A stretch of DNA of 48,462 bases from Lysobacter antibioticus (GTDB lineage: Bacteria; Pseudomonadota; Gammaproteobacteria; Xanthomonadales; Xanthomonadaceae): positions 1 through 48,462 of the forward strand of contig NZ_JMTZ01000023.1 in the NCBI RefSeq assembly GCF_000731095.1. The letters run 5' to 3'. A program made the position numbers and the translations under genes. The notes beneath the pieces were generated by a model that saw nothing but the letters and a program-made list of their open reading frames with translations, made no database searches and was not told the origin of the DNA. This document shows, piece by piece, positions 28,273-36,949 of this stretch (positions within the stretch are counted from its first letter, which is position 1; each line of letters opens with the position of its first letter).

Positions 28273-31200
28273 TCAGCCGCCCTGCATGACGTCGAACTCG
28301 CCGCCGAGCACGCGGTCGAGGCGGCCGCTGCGCCAGCCGCGCACGCCGTCGCGGACCAAGGGCGAGGGCGACTCGCGGTAACGCCGGCTGATGCGCCGCT
28401 CGCCTTCGGCCGCGGCCTGGGCGACGCGCGCACGGCCCGGCAGGTCCGGTGCCACCTGCACCGACAACGAGACGCGGCGGGTGACGCCGTCCTCCTGGTC
28501 TTCGAGCACGTGCAGGCCGGACTCGGCCTGCAGCAGGTCGAAGGCGCCGAAACCGCTCACCGCCAGCCAGGCCTTGCAGCGCTCGGCGTCCTGGCGCAGC
28601 ACTTCCACGCGCATGTTGCGGCGCTGCGCCCAGGCCAGGTACATCGCCAGCAGGCGCTGCCACCACAAGCGCAGGTCGGGGCCGTGGCGCAGGTGCGCGG
28701 CTTCGTCGGTATCGATTTCGATCAAGGCATCCTGCGGGCGCTGTTCGCGAACGGCGTCGACCGCCAGGCCGAGCAGGAACAGCAACTGGGCGATGCGGCC
28801 GGCGAATTCGTCGTTGCCGCCGTCCTCGCGCAAACGATGGTGCATGCGATGGGCGGTATCGAGCGCGCTCTCGATGCGGTCGCGACGTTCGATGCGGTCG
28901 AGCACCAGATGGCGGTCGCCGGCGTTCCAGAAATCGGCCTCGGCCATGCGCGCGTAATCGGCTTCGCGCGCCGAGACCCAGTCTTGCGAGGTCACGGTGA
29001 GGTCGAGCTGCTGCAGGCGGGCATCGAGCCGCGCCACCGACGCCGCCGCAGCCGACGGCGCATGCACCAGATCGCGCAGGTCGCCGGCGTCGGCGGGCGC
29101 GGCGACTTCGGCCACGGCGCCGTCGTTGCGCCGCGACGCGTCGGGATCGATGAACTGCACGTCGAGCTGGTCGCCGGCGCTGCGCACGAACAGGAACTGG
29201 TCGCCCTGCGGAGCGCGGTGTTCGACGATGCTGCGCGCCAGGGGGGCGAGCAGGTAGTGCTCGATCGCGCGGCGCAGCGGCCGCGCGCCGAGGTCGGGGG
29301 TGAAGCCGCGGTCGAGCAGGAACTCGATCGCCGAGGGCTCCCATTCCACCGCCCAGTCGCGATTGCGCAGGCCGCGCCGGGTCAGCACGCGCTTGAGCTC
29401 CTTGTGCAGGATCTCGCGCATCAGGCTGCGGTCGAGCGGATTGAACAGCACGATGCGGTCGAGACGGTTGAGGAACTCGCGGCGGAAGGTCTCGAACAGC
29501 GCCTTCTCGACCGCGTCGCGCGAATAACCGCCGCGCGCCGAGGTGAAACCCGGGCCGGCGCTGCGCGAAATGGTCGAGCCGACGTTGCTGGTCAGGATGA
29601 TGATGCTGTGGCGGAAGTCGGCGGTGTGGCCGCTGCGGTCGCTCAGGCGCGCATCGTCGAACACCTGCAGGAACAGGTCCCAGACTTTCGGATGGGCCTT
29701 CTCGAACTCGTCCAGCAACACCACCGAGAACGGCTGCTCGCGGATGCGCGAGGTCAGCGAACGCACGCCGCTCTGGCCGCCTTCGTCGGCGGTCAGGCGC
29801 CAGGCCGAGTCCTCGGACTGGAACTCGCTCATGTCCAGACGAAGGAGGCGTTCGTCGCTGCCGAACAAGAGCTCGCCGAGCGCTTTGGCCAGTTCGGTCT
29901 TGCCGGTGCCGGTGGGGCCGGCGAACAGGAACACGCCGATCGGGCGGCTGCTGTCGATCAGCCCGGCCTTGAGCATGGCGATGCGGTCGAGCAGGGCGTC
30001 GACGGCTTCGTCCTGGCCGATCACGCGCTGACGGAAAAACGCGCGCAGACGGTCGAGGTCGAGGCTCTGGCGGTCGTCGATGACGTCGAGCGGCAGGCCG
30101 CTGCGCTGGGCGATGGTCGCCAGCAGGCGCTCGGCGTCGAGCGGCAAGGCCGGCGGCGTTTCCGCCAGCGCGCTCTGCAGCGCATCGTTGAGCAGGCGCA
30201 GCAGGCGGCCGGGTTCTTGCTGCTCGGGGAAATACTGGGCGGCCATGCGCGCGCCCTCTGCCAGCGCGCGCGGGTCGGCGACCGGGCGACCGAGGCGTTC
30301 GCCTTCCAAACGCGCCCACTCGGCGGCGATCGCCTCCAGCGCATCGGCTTCGGTCGGCAACAGCGGCACGATTTCGACGTGGTGCTTGATGACCGGACGC
30401 GCGATCAGCAACTGCGCCAACTGGCGCGGGGTGATCTCGCCGATCACCCGCAACTGGCCGCGCTCGATTGCCGGCAGCACCAGGTCGAGCAGGCCGCGCG
30501 GGTCGCGCGAGTGCGAGCCCTTGGCGAGCAGGTCGAAGAACTCCGGTGCGCGCCACACCGCGCGCTTGCGGTTGAGCACGCCGAGCATCTCGCGCACCCG
30601 CTCTTCGAGTTCGCCGATATAACTCTGGCCGGACAGGATCTCGGCCGCCGAGGCCTCGAACACCAGCCAACCTTCGGCCTGCAGACGCTCGGCCAACAGG
30701 TCGATCAGCACGGTCTTGCCGACGCCATGTTCGCCGGAGACCAGCACCGAGGCGGCGTCGTCGCCCGACAGCAGTTCGTGCAGGCGTTCGAGTTGGCGGG
30801 CGAGGGCGTCGTGGACGATGCGCGCCTGCGCCTTGGCGCTGGCGTTGACCCGGCCGAAGGCGCCTAGCACGCGGCTTTCGCGGCGCGCATTGGTGGCGTG
30901 TTCGGCCTGCTCGATCAGCGGTTCCAGCAGCGGCGACTGGAAGCGCTTCAGGGTGTCGCGTAACTGCGTCGCGGCGTGCTCCTCCAGTTCCTCCAGCACC
31001 GGCGCGGCCGGCGCCGGCCCGAATTGTTCGGCCCATTGCAGGTAGTCGCGCAGTTGCTGGCGCACCGGGGCGAAGTCCCACCACCACGGCTGGGCATGGC
31101 GCAGCAGCTTGGGCAGCTCGCTGGCGTCGGGGCGGGTGCGCAGGTACTCGACCAGGAAGTGCAGCGGGTAACCGCCGAACTGGCCGACGTGCTCGAACAC

Positions 31201-31623
31201 CGGGTCGAGCGCGACGTCGCTGCGGTGCGGCAGGGCCTTGGTGATCATCGATTGCAGTACGTAGCCGGTGCCGCTGAGCTGGCGCACCAGGTCGGCGGCG
31301 CTGAAGGCTTCGCTCGCGACCAGATCGACGCCTTGGTGGAACTCGGGCAGGGCGAGCAGGTCCTGCGGACGCTGGATGCGTTCGTCGACCGCATCGATGG
31401 AACGGACCAACCGAAGTAATCGATCCTCTGGTGCTTCGGCCGTTTCCGAAGTCGATTCAATCGGTGCTTCGGCTTCGTTTTGGATTTGCTCGACAGCCGG
31501 CGTGTTTTCCGTATCCGCCCGCGGCGTATCCGTCGAGGCAGCGACGATCGCCGCCTGCGGCCGATACAGGCGCGCGAGAATCAGGCCGGCGATCAGGCCG
31601 ACGACGAGTAATAGGGCTTCCAC
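28273..31623 (-). CDS. Membrane-anchored double AAA+ Clp/Hsp100-like protein with a GGQ-less RF2-like C-terminus
   Basis: 1116 residues from GTG 31623 (GGAG 5 nt upstream); ATG 31650 would add nine residues. Numbers below use the longer form. Residues 11-28 are a membrane anchor, followed by an acidic linker. D1: Walker A GEHGVGKT 306-313 and pore-loop-like SYIGELEE, but AVWRAPEFF replaces the Walker B DE pair. D2: Walker A GPTGTGKT 578-585, Walker B VVLLDEFEKAHP 643-654, Arg finger FLNRLD, sensor GARP 788-791; the GYVGY pore loop is missing. Residues ~875-1125 match RF2: EADFWNAGDR, then MYLAWAQRRNMRVEVL, then GAFDLLQAESGLH, then the end YRESPSPLVRDGVRGWRSGRLDRVLGGEFD, like RF2 [22 protein letters not shown]. 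The SPF tripeptide and the GGQ domain 3 are absent. Function unknown; ribosome docking is an inference. Confidence 0.85.
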   Translation of the reverse strand: MEALLLVVGLIAGLILARLYRPQAAIVAASTDTPRADTENTPAVEQIQNEAEAPIESTSETAEAPEDRLLRLVRSIDAVDERIQRPQDLLALPEFHQGVDLVASEAFSAADLVRQLSGTGYVLQSMITKALPHRSDVALDPVFEHVGQFGGYPLHFLVEYLRTRPDASELPKLLRHAQPWWWDFAPVRQQLRDYLQWAEQFGPAPAAPVLEELEEHAATQLRDTLKRFQSPLLEPLIEQAEHATNARRESRVLGAFGRVNASAKAQARIVHDALARQLERLHELLSGDDAASVLVSGEHGVGKTVLIDLLAERLQAEGWLVFEASAAEILSGQSYIGELEERVREMLGVLNRKRAVWRAPEFFDLLAKGSHSRDPRGLLDLVLPAIERGQLRVIGEITPRQLAQLLIARPVIKHHVEIVPLLPTEADALEAIAAEWARLEGERLGRPVADPRALAEGARMAAQYFPEQQEPGRLLRLLNDALQSALAETPPALPLDAERLLATIAQRSGLPLDVIDDRQSLDLDRLRAFFRQRVIGQDEAVDALLDRIAMLKAGLIDSSRPIGVFLFAGPTGTGKTELAKALGELLFGSDERLLRLDMSEFQSEDSAWRLTADEGGQSGVRSLTSRIREQPFSVVLLDEFEKAHPKVWDLFLQVFDDARLSDRSGHTADFRHSIIILTSNVGSTISRSAGPGFTSARGGYSRDAVEKALFETFRREFLNRLDRIVLFNPLDRSLMREILHKELKRVLTRRGLRNRDWAVEWEPSAIEFLLDRGFTPDLGARPLRRAIEHYLLAPLARSIVEHRAPQGDQFLFVRSAGDQLDVQFIDPDASRRNDGAVAEVAAPADAGDLRDLVHAPSAAAASVARLDARLQQLDLTVTSQDWVSAREADYARMAEADFWNAGDRHLVLDRIERRDRIESALDTAHRMHHRLREDGGNDEFAGRIAQLLFLLGLAVDAVREQRPQDALIEIDTDEAAHLRHGPDLRLWWQRLLAMYLAWAQRRNMRVEVLRQDAERCKAWLAVSGFGAFDLLQAESGLHVLEDQEDGVTRRVSLSVQVAPDLPGRARVAQAAAEGERRISRRYRESPSPLVRDGVRGWRSGRLDRVLGGEFDVMQGG

Positions 31624-31734
31624 ATGCGCTCCGGTGTCCGTTCCGGGCATTAGTTTAGCGGTTCGTCCGATAGGGACCGTGCGCTATGACTGTCGGCGGC
31701 GATGCCGTTCGATGCCGCTATCGATCTCTCAGTC

Positions 31735-31817
31735 GTTGTCCCCGCGAAGGCGGGGATCCAGAGACTTCAGAGTGATGCCGCGGTAGAGCCCTGGATCCCC
31801 GCCTTCGCGGGGATGAC
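31735..31817. repeat. Paired inverted repeat (BIME-like) between mutS and the AAA+ gene
   Basis: Left arm 31735-31761 and right arm 31791-31817 are reverse complements over 25 of 27 nt, each carrying CCCCGCGAAGGCGGGGATCC; each arm is itself a small hairpin. This is the common 'tccccgcgaaggcgggga' intergenic repeat of Xanthomonadaceae. It lies past the mutS stop in the direction of transcription and may end or protect the mutS mRNA. Nothing else was seen in 31651-31886. Confidence 0.85.
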
Positions 31818-31886
31818 GGGATTATCGGGGCGGACCGCGGCGGGCAACCAAGCGGCACCCGTCTGCGTCGTCACCGCACTCTGCGC

Positions 31887-34484
31887 TCAGGCCAGCGCCT
31901 TGATCCGGTACAACGCTTCCAGCGCCTGCTTCGGCGTCAGTTCGTCCGGATCGACTTCGGCAAGCGCATCCAACGCGGCGGACGAGGTCGCGAACAGGCC
32001 GAACTGCTGCGGCTGGTCGAGCGCAGCGGTGGCGAACGAGGGCTTGGGCGTCTCGCGACCTTGTTGTTCCAGCTCGATCAAACGCCCGCGCGCCTGCTTG
32101 ACCACCGACTTCGGCAGGCCGGCCAACGCGGCGACCTGCAAGCCGAAGCTGCGATCGGCCGGGCCGTCCTTGACCGCATGCATGAACACCAGTTGGTCGC
32201 CGTGCTCGACCGCGTCCAGGTGGACGTTGGCGATGCCGTTGCCGGGCTCGGCCAATGCGGTGAGCTCGAAGTAATGCGTCGCGAACAAGGTGTAGGCGCG
32301 GTTGCTGTGGGCCAGGTGGCGCGCGCAGGCCTCGGCCAGGGCCAGGCCGTCGTAGGTCGAGGTGCCGCGGCCGATCTCGTCCATCAGCACCAGCGACTGG
32401 TCGGTGGCGTGATGCAGGATGTAGCTGGTCTCGCTCATCTCGACCATGAAGGTCGACTGGCCGCGGGCGAGGTCGTCGCCGGCGCCGATGCGGGTCAGGA
32501 TGCGGTCGATCGGGCCGATCAGCGCGCGCGAAGCGGGCACGAAGCTGCCGATGTGGGCGAGCAGCACGATCAGCGCGTTCTGGCGCATGTAGGTCGACTT
32601 ACCGCCCATGTTCGGGCCGGTGATCACCAGCATGCGGCGGCCATTGTCCTCATCGAGAATCAGGTCGTTGGGCTCGAACGGGTCCTTGCGCACCGCCTCG
32701 ACCACCGGGTGGCGGCCGCGTTCGATGCGCAGGCCGGGCGTGTCGCCGAGTTCCGGCTGCGACCAGTCCAGCGCCTGCGCGCGTTCGGCGAAACCGCACA
32801 GCACGTCGAGCTCGGCCAGGGCCGCGGCGCAATGCTTGAGCGGCTCCAGGCGTTCGTTGAGGGCATCGAGCAATTGTTCGTACAGCAGCCGCTCACGCGC
32901 GAGCGAGCGCTCGCGCGCCGACAACACCTTGTCCTCGAACTGCTTGAGTTCCTCGGTGATGTAGCGCTCGGCGTTGCTGAGCGTCTGCCGCCGGGTGTAG
33001 TGGGTCGGCGCCTTGTCGGCTTGGCCCTTGCTGATTTCGAGGTAGTAACCGTGGACGCGGTTGTAGCCGACCTTGAGCGTGGCGATGCCGCTGCTGGCGC
33101 GTTCGCGCGCTTCCAGGTCGACCAGGAACTGATCGGCGTTGGTCGACAAGGTGCGCAGCTCGTCGAGCTCGGCGTCGTAGCCGGTGGCGAATACGCCGCC
33201 GTCGCGGGCCAGCACCGGCGGCTGCGGCACGATGGCCTCGGCCAGCAGATGCGCGTGGGCGTCGTGTTCGCCGAGTTCGGCGCCCAGCGCGTTGAGGCGC
33301 GGCGCATCGAGCGGCGCCAGAGTGGCGCGCACGTCCGGCAACAGGCCGAGGCCGTCGCGCAGAGTCGACAGGTCGCGCGGGCGCGCGCTGCGCAGGGCGA
33401 TGCGCGAGAGGATGCGTTCCAGATCGCCGAGCGCGCGGAAGCGTTCGCGGATGTCGTCGCCGGCGCGGCTTTCGATCAAGGTCGCGACCGCCTGGTGGCG
33501 ATGACGCAGGACGCTGCGGTCGCGCAGCGGGCGGTGCAGCCAACGCCGCAGCAGGCGCCCGCCCATCGGCGTCACGGTGCTGTCGAGCACGCCGAGCAGG
33601 GTGGTGCGGCTGTCGCCGTCGACGCGGCTGTCGAGTTCGAGATGGCGGCGGGTGGCCGCGTTCATCGCGATCGCGCCGTCGCCGGATTCGATCGCGATCG
33701 AAGTCAGGTGCGGCAGGCGTTGCTTCTGGGTTTCCTCGACATAGCCGAGCAGGGCCGCGGCGGCGGCGATCGCCAGCGGCTTGTCTTCCAGGCCGAAGCC
33801 GCTGAGATCGTGCAGGCCGAAGAAACGCAGCAACTGGCGGCGGCCGCTGTCGACGTCGAACAGCCACGGCGGACGACGGCGCATGCCGTTGCGTTCGGCC
33901 ACGAACGGCGGCCAGCCGTCTTCGTCGGCGACCAACAGTTCGGCCGGCTCCAGCCGGGCCAGTTCGGCTTCCAGCGCGTCTTCGCTGGCGACTTCGTTGA
34001 CCAGGAAGCGGCCCGAGGCCAGATCGGCCCAGGCCACGCCGTAAGCGTGCTTGCCGCGAGCGACCGCCAGCAACAAGGTGTCGCGGCGTTCGTTGAGCAG
34101 GGCCTCGTCGGTGACCGTGCCCGGGGTGATGATGCGCACCACCTTGCGTTCGACGATGCCCTTGGCCAGGGCCGGGTCGCCGATCTGTTCGCAGATCGCC
34201 ACCGACTCGCCGAGCGCGACCAGGCGGGCGAGATAGCCTTCGGCCGAATGGTGCGGCACGCCGGCCATCGGGATCGGTTGCCCGGCCGAGTTGCCGCGCT
34301 GGGTCAGGGTGATGTCGAGCAGTCGCGCCGCCTTGCGGGCGTCGTCGTAGAACAGCTCGTAGAAATCGCCCATGCGGAAGAACATCAGTACGTCCGGATG
34401 CTCCGCCTTGGCGGCGAAGAACTGGCGCATGAGCGGGGTATGGGCGTCGAGATTGCGGGCGCTGGAGGAGTCTGGGGCGGACAC
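31887..34484 (-). CDS. mutS: DNA mismatch repair protein MutS
   Basis: 865 residues from GTG 34484 (reading [22 protein letters not shown]), which aligns with the Escherichia coli MSAIENFDAHTPMM start; the in-frame ATG 34544 adds a non-conserved leader. The mismatch-reading FxE-type motif is in [16 protein letters not shown]. The Walker A region is [15 protein letters not shown], Walker B is [15 protein letters not shown], and [11 protein letters not shown] follows. MutS recognises mispairs and recruits MutL. It is followed on the same strand by the AAA+/RF2-like gene after a BIME repeat. Confidence 0.97.
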   Translation of the reverse strand: MSAPDSSSARNLDAHTPLMRQFFAAKAEHPDVLMFFRMGDFYELFYDDARKAARLLDITLTQRGNSAGQPIPMAGVPHHSAEGYLARLVALGESVAICEQIGDPALAKGIVERKVVRIITPGTVTDEALLNERRDTLLLAVARGKHAYGVAWADLASGRFLVNEVASEDALEAELARLEPAELLVADEDGWPPFVAERNGMRRRPPWLFDVDSGRRQLLRFFGLHDLSGFGLEDKPLAIAAAAALLGYVEETQKQRLPHLTSIAIESGDGAIAMNAATRRHLELDSRVDGDSRTTLLGVLDSTVTPMGGRLLRRWLHRPLRDRSVLRHRHQAVATLIESRAGDDIRERFRALGDLERILSRIALRSARPRDLSTLRDGLGLLPDVRATLAPLDAPRLNALGAELGEHDAHAHLLAEAIVPQPPVLARDGGVFATGYDAELDELRTLSTNADQFLVDLEARERASSGIATLKVGYNRVHGYYLEISKGQADKAPTHYTRRQTLSNAERYITEELKQFEDKVLSARERSLARERLLYEQLLDALNERLEPLKHCAAALAELDVLCGFAERAQALDWSQPELGDTPGLRIERGRHPVVEAVRKDPFEPNDLILDEDNGRRMLVITGPNMGGKSTYMRQNALIVLLAHIGSFVPASRALIGPIDRILTRIGAGDDLARGQSTFMVEMSETSYILHHATDQSLVLMDEIGRGTSTYDGLALAEACARHLAHSNRAYTLFATHYFELTALAEPGNGIANVHLDAVEHGDQLVFMHAVKDGPADRSFGLQVAALAGLPKSVVKQARGRLIELEQQGRETPKPSFATAALDQPQQFGLFATSSAALDALAEVDPDELTPKQALEALYRIKALA

Positions 34485-34625
34485 GAAATACCGGGTGTTC
34501 TGATGCGGGAGGAGCCGGCGCGCTGGGGCTGCAGGCGGGCGCACAGTATGCCAGCCGGGCTGAGGGCCCGCGCCGCGCTGGCCTGTGTTGCCGGGGCGGG
34601 ACTGGCCCGCGTGCGATGCGCACGC

Positions 34626-35336
34626 TCAGCGGCCGTTCGCGGTCCGATACAGCAGCAATCGTCCGGCGTCCTCGCCGACCCACCAATGGCCGTCGTGCGA
34701 CACCGCGACCGGCTTGGCCGAGCTGTCGGCCGGGGCGACGAATCCGGCCGGCACGGCGCGCGGCGGTTGCGTGCGTTTGCCGGCGACGCCGCCCGGGTCG
34801 CTGGCGGCATCGGCGACGCCGGCCGGTAACGGCTCGGCCGGATAGCGGGTGAGACCGCAGTGCAGGTCGATCCAGACCGGATGGCGCAAGGGCCCGACGC
34901 CGTCGGAATGGCCGTAGCCGGCGGCAGCGAGGCCGTCGCCCGCGGTGCCGAGCGCGCGGCTGAGGTCGGCGGCTTCGCTGCGGCAGCCGAGGCCGCCGTC
35001 GCGCCAGCGCTCGGCATGGTCGCCGACCAGCCACAGGTCGCCGTCGGGCGCGTAGGCGAGGTCGGCGATCTCGCTGTCGCCGGCGAAGTCGGCGACGCGG
35101 TCGGTGTGCAGGTCGAGCACGTGCCAGCGTTTGCCGTCGCTCCAGGCGAGCAGCGGCCGGCTCGGGTGAAACGCGACCGCGCCGGCTCCGGCGAGCAGAC
35201 GCGGCGGTGCGGCTTCGGCGGTGGCCGACGCGGTGGGCGATGCAAGGGCAGGGCGTGCGGCGCCGGCCCGGCAGGCCGGCAACAGGGCGACCGCACAGGC
35301 GAGCGCGAGACAAAGGCGGTGCGCGTGGCGACTCAT
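34626..35336 (-). CDS. Exported hypothetical protein, possible beta-propeller
   Basis: 236 residues. A signal peptide (MSRHAHRLCLALACAVALLPACRAG) with a cysteine at the likely cleavage site; LPAC is a poor lipobox, so lipidation is uncertain. The mature part has propeller-like strands: VAFHPSRPLLAWSDGKRWHVLDLHT, IADLAYAPDGDLWLVGD and VAVSHDGHWWVGEDAGRLLLY. Two Cys (GLGCRSE and DLHCGLT) may pair. The short size would fit only part of a propeller. Not recognised as a family. It follows the M15-type gene on the same strand by 46 nt and may be co-transcribed with it. Confidence 0.75.
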   Translation of the reverse strand: MSRHAHRLCLALACAVALLPACRAGAARPALASPTASATAEAAPPRLLAGAGAVAFHPSRPLLAWSDGKRWHVLDLHTDRVADFAGDSEIADLAYAPDGDLWLVGDHAERWRDGGLGCRSEAADLSRALGTAGDGLAAAGYGHSDGVGPLRHPVWIDLHCGLTRYPAEPLPAGVADAASDPGGVAGKRTQPPRAVPAGFVAPADSSAKPVAVSHDGHWWVGEDAGRLLLYRTANGR

Positions 35337-35382
35337 GTGCGGACCAGTCTAGCCATCGCGAGGCGAGGCGCCGCGGCCTGGG

Positions 35383-36402
35383 TCACGGTACCTGGCCGAT
35401 GCCCATGCGATCCCAGACCGCCTCCAGCCCGCCCTGGCGATGGCTTTGCATCATGTTGCGCGCATCGCCGGCGTCGAAGCCGGGGTGGTATTCGACGTGC
35501 GGACGGTCGGTAAACCCTTGCCAGTTGCCGCCCCATTCCAGGCCCTGGGCGACGGCGATTTCGCCGTAACGGTCCCAGTTGTTGGTCTCGGCCCAGCTCG
35601 GCCGGCCGTTGGCGTCGTTGAAGACCAGGTCGACCGCGACACCGTAGTTGTGCCAGGACTGGCCGGCGCGCGCGTTGGTGACCCGGTTGCCTGGCGCGGT
35701 GCGGCCCTGCGCGTACAGCGTGTCCTGTTCGGCGAAGGTGCGATAGGCGGTATCCACGCGCATGTTCATGCCTTCGCGGCGCGCCTGCTCGATCACGGCA
35801 GTGACGCGATTGGCGACTTCCTGATTCAGGTTGGGATCGGCGAGGCGGCCGCGCGGATCGGCGGCATGCAGATCGACCAGGGTCCGGGTCTGCGCGCCGA
35901 TTTGTTCGGTCAGTTGCACGCGGGTGCCGATGTTGTCGTAGACGCTGCGCGCGGCGGCTTCGTTGGCGAGCTGGACGGTGCCGTCGTTGCGGATCGTGCC
36001 GACGGTGCGGCCCTCGGCATCGAGCAGATTGCCGTTCTGGATGCCGTAGGTGACGCCGTCCAGGGTCAGGGTGCCGGCGTCGGGCGTCAACGAGGACGGT
36101 GTCGCCTGCGGGTTCAAGCTCACTTCCGCTGCGCCCTGCAGATAGGTCGCGGTCGCCGCGTTCGGCGCGCTCATGAAGGAATTGAGCGATTCGACTTTCT
36201 GTTCTTCGCTGAGCTGGCCGAAATTGCGGTCGGCGACCAACTGGTCGAGCGCGGCGACCGCCTGCGGGTTCTGCGCCAGCTCGGCGCGGATCTCCTCCTC
36301 GCGCTCTTCGCTGATGCTCGGCGTGGCCTGGGCCTGGGCCTGGGTGGCCGAGGCGGTGGATTGCGATTCGCTGCTGTGCGATGCGCCATTGACGCTGTCC
36401 AT
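35383..36402 (-). CDS. M15-type peptidoglycan peptidase without signal peptide
   Basis: 339 residues from ATG 36402 (MDSVNGASHSSESQ); the longer open frame upstream lacks coding character. Residues 1-35 are Ser/Ala/Gln-rich, then a helical acidic part, a middle beta portion (GTLTLDGVTYGIQNGNLLDAEGRTVG) and a C-terminal D-Ala-D-Ala carboxypeptidase/L-Ala-D-Glu endopeptidase domain of the VanY/phage endolysin M15 type. The zinc ligands are likely His251 and Asp258 in SWHNYGVAVDLVF and His302 in DRPHVEYHPG. No Sec signal is visible, so it is either exported by another route (for example a contact-dependent secretion system) or of phage-lysin origin. No secretion genes are nearby. Confidence 0.85.
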   Translation of the reverse strand: MDSVNGASHSSESQSTASATQAQAQATPSISEEREEEIRAELAQNPQAVAALDQLVADRNFGQLSEEQKVESLNSFMSAPNAATATYLQGAAEVSLNPQATPSSLTPDAGTLTLDGVTYGIQNGNLLDAEGRTVGTIRNDGTVQLANEAAARSVYDNIGTRVQLTEQIGAQTRTLVDLHAADPRGRLADPNLNQEVANRVTAVIEQARREGMNMRVDTAYRTFAEQDTLYAQGRTAPGNRVTNARAGQSWHNYGVAVDLVFNDANGRPSWAETNNWDRYGEIAVAQGLEWGGNWQGFTDRPHVEYHPGFDAGDARNMMQSHRQGGLEAVWDRMGIGQVP

Positions 36403-36949
36403 GGGCGTAGTCCTTGTTCGGGGGAACGGCCGGAACTTCGCTGCCTGGGCGAGGTTCCACGGAAGGTTCGCCTGCATTGCACGCCGCATGCATCGCTGTC
36501 GCCACCTGGGATCGACCCTAGCGCCGGCGGACCGATGACGCAGTTTTCGTGCACGGCTGTGCAGTCGCGTTTGCGCATTCCGACACGACGCTGTCGTGCC
36601 CTCGCTTCGCGAACGCGCGAACGTTCGTTCGTTTTTAAGCCGCGAACCACGATGCGACGCGCTTCTGCGCTTTTGCTTGCGTTTGCCTACACAAAGGTGT
36701 TGCATCGCCGCATGACGTTCGTTAACAGCGTGCTAATTTCCGCACGCCGATTCGATCCACGCCTTACAGACTCAGGCTGCAATCGCTCACGGATTACGTA
36801 TCGAACAAGGATGTGATCCGCGCAGGGGACGGCGCGGTATCGCAGACACGGGTCGGACCCCCGGACGCATGCCTTCATCTTGCGCACCCGCCGCACCGGA
36901 CATCGAAGTCCAGCACGTCCCGAACGTTTTCAAACTTGGGGGAAACCAG
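36403..36949. other. Divergent intergenic region before the TonB receptor
   Basis: About 547 nt without a credible gene. It holds the promoters of the M15-type gene (minus) and the TonB receptor (plus). A candidate for the latter is TTGCAT (36700-36705), 17-nt spacer, TAACAG (36723-36728), giving a ~215-nt leader. A short dyad GCGCGAACGTTCGTTCG lies near 36614-36630. No Fur-like box was recognised. Confidence 0.4.

Noticed and set aside
28252-30867. 871-codon plus-strand frame opposite the AAA+ gene
   Set aside because: Antisense shadow; Walker motifs and RF2-like blocks are on the minus strand.
32061-34829. 922-codon plus-strand frame opposite mutS
   Set aside because: Antisense shadow; mutS is unambiguous on the minus strand.
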